From: Desulfarculus sp.
Lineage (GTDB): Bacteria; Desulfobacterota; Desulfarculia; Desulfarculales; Desulfarculaceae
NCBI GenBank assembly: GCA_020216805.1
Contig: JAIWNN010000146.1
Span: 1 to 12,257, forward strand
Reading direction: 5' to 3'
Length of the DNA: 12,257 nt
Position numbers and translations under genes: made by a program. Below the pieces are notes generated by a model. It saw nothing but the letters and a program-made list of their open reading frames with translations, was not told where the DNA came from and made no database searches. Position 1 is the first letter of the stretch. The number at the start of each line of letters is the position of its first letter. Below, in pieces: positions 9,492 to 12,257 of this stretch.

Positions 9492-9518
9492 CGCTCCGCC
9501 AGCGCCCCCGGCGGAGCG
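9492..9518 (+). promoter_or_regulatory. Hairpin masking the resB ribosome binding site
   Basis: CGCTCCGCC (9492-9500) pairs perfectly over 9 bases with GGCGGAGCG (9510-9518), with a 9-base loop. The right arm contains GGAG (9513-9516), the ribosome binding site for the GTG start at 9526. A folded leader would hide this site, so the element could control translation of the heme-handling operon, or could simply reflect high GC content. Confidence 0.5.
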
Positions 9519-9525
9519 ACGATCA

Positions 9526-10884
9526 GTGAAACCAACCCCCAAACCAGGCGGAGCCGGCCAACGGTTCTGGGATTTCTTCGCCTCGGTCAAGCTCAGCTTC
9601 GTGCTGCTGTTGTCCCTGGCCCTGGCCTCGGTGCTGGGCACCCTGCTCCCCCAGAAGGAGCACGTTTCGGTCTACGTGCAGCAGTTCGGCGAGGCCGGCG
9701 CGCGCCTGATCCTGGGCCTGCGCCTGGACGACATGTACCACGCCCCCTGGTTCCTGCTGCTGTTGGCCCTGTTGGCCGCCAACCTGGTCATCTGCTCCCT
9801 GAACCGCCTGCCCCTGACCCTGAAGCTGATGGCCAAGGAGCCGGCCGAGGAGATCAAGCGGGCCCGACCGGCCCAGGCTGGCCTGACCCTGGCCGGGACC
9901 CCGGCCGACCACCTGGCCCGGGCCGAGGCCGCCCTCCGCCAGGCGGTGGGGCCGGTCACCCAAGGCCAGGACGGCCCGACCCAGGTGCTCTACGCCGAGA
10001 AGGGGGCCTGGTCGCGGCTGGGGGTCTACGTGGTCCACCTGAGCGTGCTGGTGATCATGTCCGGGGCCGTCGTGGGCAACCTCTGGGGCTTCGCCGGCTT
10101 CATCAACCTCAACCAAGGCTCCACCACCGACCACCTGGACCTGGACAACGGCGGGCAGATCCCCCTGGGCTTCGCCCTGCGCCTGGACCAGTTCACGGTG
10201 GAGTTCCACCCCGACGGCATGCCCAAGGAGTACCGCTCCGACATCACCTTCCTGGAGAACGGCCAGGAGGTGGACAAAGTGGTGCTGATGGTCAACCATC
10301 CCGCCCAGCGCCACGGCATCGACTTCTACCAGGCCTCCTACGGCCAGAGCGTGACCAGGCTCCGCGCCAACTTCATCCAGGACGGTCAGACCCAGGTCGT
10401 GGCCCTGGCCCATGGTCAGTGGACCGACCTGCCCGGCGGGGGCAAGGCCCTGTTGATCGAGGCCCGGCCCGAGGTGAACATGGGCGGGATGTACCAGGGT
10501 CCGGTGGCCCGGGTGGGCTATCAGCCGCCCCAGGGCGAGCCGATGGCCCTGACCGCCTTCCAAGCCGGGGCCAAGATCCCCATGCGCGGCGGCCCGGTCA
10601 GCTTCGAGATCTTGGAGCTGGAGTCCACCCCCTACAGCGGAATCCAGGTGAAATACGATCCCGGGGTCTGGCTGATCTGGGTGGGCTGCACCCTGATGGT
10701 GGCTGGCTTCGTGGTGGCCTTCTACTTCGCCCACCGCAAGGTCTGGCTGCGCCTGACCCCGGCCGGCAAGGGCCGTTGTCGGATCGAGATCGCCGGGTCC
10801 ACCAACAAGAACCGCCTGGGCCTGACCCGGCTCTTGGAGCGCCTGTCCGCCCGCCTCGCGGCCGGGGTGGCGCAGGGGGAGTGA
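9526..10884 (+). CDS. resB: Cytochrome c biogenesis protein ResB (System II, Ccs1-type)
   Basis: ResB works with CcsA in the inner membrane to deliver heme and reduced apocytochrome for c-type cytochrome assembly outside the cytoplasm. The 452-aa protein has the family architecture: TM1 about 23-42 (after FWDFFASVKLSFVLLLS), TM2 about 74-92, TM3 about 166-186 (GVYVVHLSVLVIMSGAVVG, with His171 as a likely heme-contact residue), a large extracytoplasmic domain (about 187-378), then QVKYDPGVWLIWVG leading into TM4 (about 381-401) and the AHRKVWLRL tail. The GTG at 9526 is chosen because GGAG lies 9 bases upstream and the protein then begins just before the conserved FxDFFASVKL. Starting at TTG 9430 would add 32 poorly conserved residues overlapping the promoter. 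ccsA begins 4 bases after its stop, so the two are surely cotranscribed. Confidence 0.94.
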   Translation: MKPTPKPGGAGQRFWDFFASVKLSFVLLLSLALASVLGTLLPQKEHVSVYVQQFGEAGARLILGLRLDDMYHAPWFLLLLALLAANLVICSLNRLPLTLKLMAKEPAEEIKRARPAQAGLTLAGTPADHLARAEAALRQAVGPVTQGQDGPTQVLYAEKGAWSRLGVYVVHLSVLVIMSGAVVGNLWGFAGFINLNQGSTTDHLDLDNGGQIPLGFALRLDQFTVEFHPDGMPKEYRSDITFLENGQEVDKVVLMVNHPAQRHGIDFYQASYGQSVTRLRANFIQDGQTQVVALAHGQWTDLPGGGKALLIEARPEVNMGGMYQGPVARVGYQPPQGEPMALTAFQAGAKIPMRGGPVSFEILELESTPYSGIQVKYDPGVWLIWVGCTLMVAGFVVAFYFAHRKVWLRLTPAGKGRCRIEIAGSTNKNRLGLTRLLERLSARLAAGVAQGE

Positions 10885-10888
10885 CGCC

Positions 10889-11710
10889 TTGGAAGCCCTG
10901 AGCAACAACCTGCTGGTGGCGGTGACCTTCGCCTATCTCCTGGCCTCGGTGGGCTACCTGGCCGGGTGGGTCATCAAGAAGGCCCCCGTCCTGGGTCTGG
11001 CCGCCTCGGTCCTGACCTGGGCCGCCCTCATCGCCCACACCGCGGCCATCATCCTGCGCTGGCTGGCCTCCTACGAGATCGGGGCCGACCACGCGCCTTT
11101 CAGCAACCTTTTCGAATCACTGGTCTTTTTCGGATGGACCCTGGCCCTGCTCTACTTGATCATCGAACTGAAGACCAAACTGCGCCCCATCGGGGCCTTC
11201 GCCATGCCCCTGGCCTTCTTCGCCATGCTCTACGCCCTGAAGCTGGACCCGGCCATCAAGCCGCTGTTGCCGGCCCTGAAGTCCAACTGGCTCATCGCCC
11301 ACGTCATCACCTGCTTTCTGGGCTATGCCGGCTTCGGCGTCTCGGCCGCCCTGTCGCTGATGTACCTGGTGACCGGCAAGGGCCAGAGCCCGGATGACCG
11401 TCGCTTCCTGGTCCTGGACGAGCTGATCTACCAGACCGTGGTGGTGGGCTTCATCCTGCTCACCGCCGGCATCGTCACCGGCAGCATCTGGGCCAACAGC
11501 GCCTGGGGCACCTACTGGTCCTGGGACCCCAAGGAGACCTGGTCGCTGATCACTTGGCTGGTCTACGCCGCCCTGTTGCACAGCCGCTACATGCGCGGCT
11601 GGCAGGGAGCCCGGGTGGCCGTCTTCTCCCTGGTGGGCTTCGTCTGCGTGCTCTTCACCTACTTCGGCGTCAACCTGCTCCTGAGCGGCCTGCATTCCTA
11701 CGCTCGGTAG
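10889..11710 (+). CDS. ccsA: Cytochrome c biogenesis protein CcsA (heme-handling WWD protein)
   Basis: CcsA (also called CcsB or ResC in some naming schemes) is the heme transporter and cytochrome c synthase partner of ResB. The 273-aa protein is almost all membrane: spans near 8-28, 34-58, 73-94, 100-118, 134-160, 183-202, 215-232 and 243-266. The tryptophan-rich WWD signature WGTYWSWDPKETW (206-218) binds heme at the outer face. Histidines typical of the family flank it: His138 (NWLIAHVITCFLGYAGF) and His269 (GLHSYAR) as outside ligands, and His231 (ALLHSRY) in a later span. The role of each is assigned from the family pattern. The start is TTG at 10889, supported by GGGGGAG (10875-10881) in the end of resB at proper spacing; no in-frame ATG exists nearby that would keep the first span. 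Confidence 0.95.
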   Translation: MEALSNNLLVAVTFAYLLASVGYLAGWVIKKAPVLGLAASVLTWAALIAHTAAIILRWLASYEIGADHAPFSNLFESLVFFGWTLALLYLIIELKTKLRPIGAFAMPLAFFAMLYALKLDPAIKPLLPALKSNWLIAHVITCFLGYAGFGVSAALSLMYLVTGKGQSPDDRRFLVLDELIYQTVVVGFILLTAGIVTGSIWANSAWGTYWSWDPKETWSLITWLVYAALLHSRYMRGWQGARVAVFSLVGFVCVLFTYFGVNLLLSGLHSYAR

Positions 11711-11724
11711 GCCGCGGTCAGGGG

Positions 11725-11751
11725 CGGCGGGCTTGATCCCCGCCGGCATTT
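11725..11751 (+). terminator. Candidate terminator after ccsA
   Basis: CGGCGGG (11725-11731) pairs with CCCGCCG (11739-11745) as a perfect 7-bp stem with loop CTTGATC, 15 bases after the ccsA stop. GCATTTC follows, then a C-rich run and TTTT at 11760-11763. The U tract is interrupted, so termination may be inefficient or assisted. Confidence 0.4.
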
Positions 11752-11772
11752 CTCCCCCCTTTTCCCGGGTGG

Positions 11773-11794
11773 CCGGGACAATTGGCTGTCCCGG
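11773..11794. repeat. Second palindrome in the ccsA-TPR gap
   Basis: CCGGGACA (11773-11780) and TGTCCCGG (11787-11794) form a perfect 8-bp inverted repeat with loop ATTGGC. It lies between two convergent genes, but no T tract follows on either strand. It may be a backup transcript end or a protein-binding dyad. The rest of the 227-base gap (11795-11937) has only an AT-richer patch (11857-11872) and two overlapping short dyads (11833-11844 and 11841-11857), with no supported gene. Confidence 0.5.
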
Positions 11795-11937
11795 CGGCCT
11801 TAGCCGCGAGAGGCCCTGGGGCGGGGCGGCGTTGGTCTAAACCAGCCCTCTTCTGGTAACCTAGCGTATTTTGCCCTTGGCTCGTCGCTCTCCGTAATCG
11901 CCAGCCGCCGCCGGCCGCGCGGCGATCTCCGGGACGC

Positions 11938-12257
11938 TCAGTCCACCCCGGCCTGGCGCAACAGTGCCTGGGCCTCGTCCGGAAAGTTCATCTCCACCAG
12001 CAGCCGCGCCACCTCCAACAAGAGCTCCCGGTCGTCCTGGGCCAGGCCCAGGCGGGTGGCGGCGGCCAGGGACTCCCGACCCGGACCCTGGCGGCCGGCG
12101 CGCAGAAGCAGCTTGGCCAGGTTGAAGTGCAGCCGCGCCGCGTCGGGCGCGATGGCCAGCCCTTGGCGATAGGCGGTCTCGGCCTCGGCGATCCGGTTCC
12201 GGCCGGCCAGGGCCAGGCCGCGCCGGGCGCAGGCCTCGGCCGGGGGGGGAATCGGCG
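11938..12257 (-). CDS. TPR-repeat protein, C-terminal part (partial)
   Basis: An open minus-strand frame runs from the right edge to a TGA at 11940-11938, giving 105 full codons. Helix pairs fit the tetratricopeptide pattern: one repeat covers ARRGLALAGRNRIAEAETAY followed by RQGLAIAPD, the next LHFNLAKLLLRAGRQ. A last helical pair (LLLEVARLLVEMNFPDEAQA) ends the protein at AGVD. TPR units mediate protein-protein contacts; in this setting they occur in secretion, motility, LPS and cytochrome assembly proteins. The visible end does not show which, and no membrane span is seen. The N-terminal part, any enzymatic domain and the promoter are outside the window. Eight G in a row (12242-12249) encode consecutive prolines near the edge. 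Confidence 0.8.
   Translation of the reverse strand, partial: PIPPPAEACARRGLALAGRNRIAEAETAYRQGLAIAPDAARLHFNLAKLLLRAGRQGPGRESLAAATRLGLAQDDRELLLEVARLLVEMNFPDEAQALLRQAGVD

Noticed and set aside
9430-9525. TTG start adding 32 residues to ResB
   Set aside because: The extension is proline-rich, overlaps the promoter candidate and hairpin, and the GTG at 9526 has a better spaced ribosome binding site.
12242-12249. Run of eight G as a phase-variation tract
   Set aside because: It sits at the window edge in a GC-rich coding region and encodes prolines; without strain comparison there is no sign of slippage.

Overview
The window is a very GC-rich stretch of bacterial chromosome holding ordinary, tightly packed metabolic genes. 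The sequence suggests a Gram-negative, delta-proteobacterium-like organism (Desulfobacterota, possibly Desulfarculus-like). The reasons are a Kdo-pathway gene (lipopolysaccharide), System II cytochrome c maturation (resB-ccsA), a B. subtilis-type iron-sulfur PurF with propeptide, and a clear sigma-54 promoter signature. This placement is inference from gene content. No mobile element, CRISPR array, tRNA or rRNA was seen, and no gene-free stretch exceeds 300 bases.

Layout. (1) 1-1328, + strand: the last codons of an unidentified gene overlap by 4 bases a 413-aa protein whose N-terminal half resembles the deoxyhypusine-synthase-like fold. A hairpin with a short T tail follows its stop. (2) 1468-7580, + strand: carA, carB and purF. 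CarAB makes carbamoyl phosphate for pyrimidine and arginine synthesis, and PurF makes the committed step of purine synthesis, so the block draws on glutamine for both nucleotide classes. The gaps are 139-149 bases, so these genes need not form one tight operon; a plausible sigma-70 promoter lies just before purF. (3) 7697-8701, + strand: kdsD, arabinose-5-phosphate isomerase, first step toward Kdo. (4) 8728-9333, - strand: a 201-aa protein of unknown function, convergent with kdsD, with a strong ribosome binding site and a well-spaced sigma-54 (-24/-12) promoter. (5) 9526-11710, + strand: resB and ccsA, the two membrane subunits that move heme across the membrane and attach it to c-type apocytochromes. 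(6) 11938-12257, - strand: the C-terminal end of a TPR protein running off the window.

The most interesting signals are in the spacers. GC-rich perfect palindromes sit in most intergenic gaps, two of them with the same eight-base arms. In purF, kdsD and resB the purine-rich ribosome binding site is part of a local hairpin. The sigma-54 promoter of the unknown gene is the best single regulatory lead. I found no convincing new multi-gene system; the least understood proteins are the DHS-like protein and the sigma-54-linked protein.
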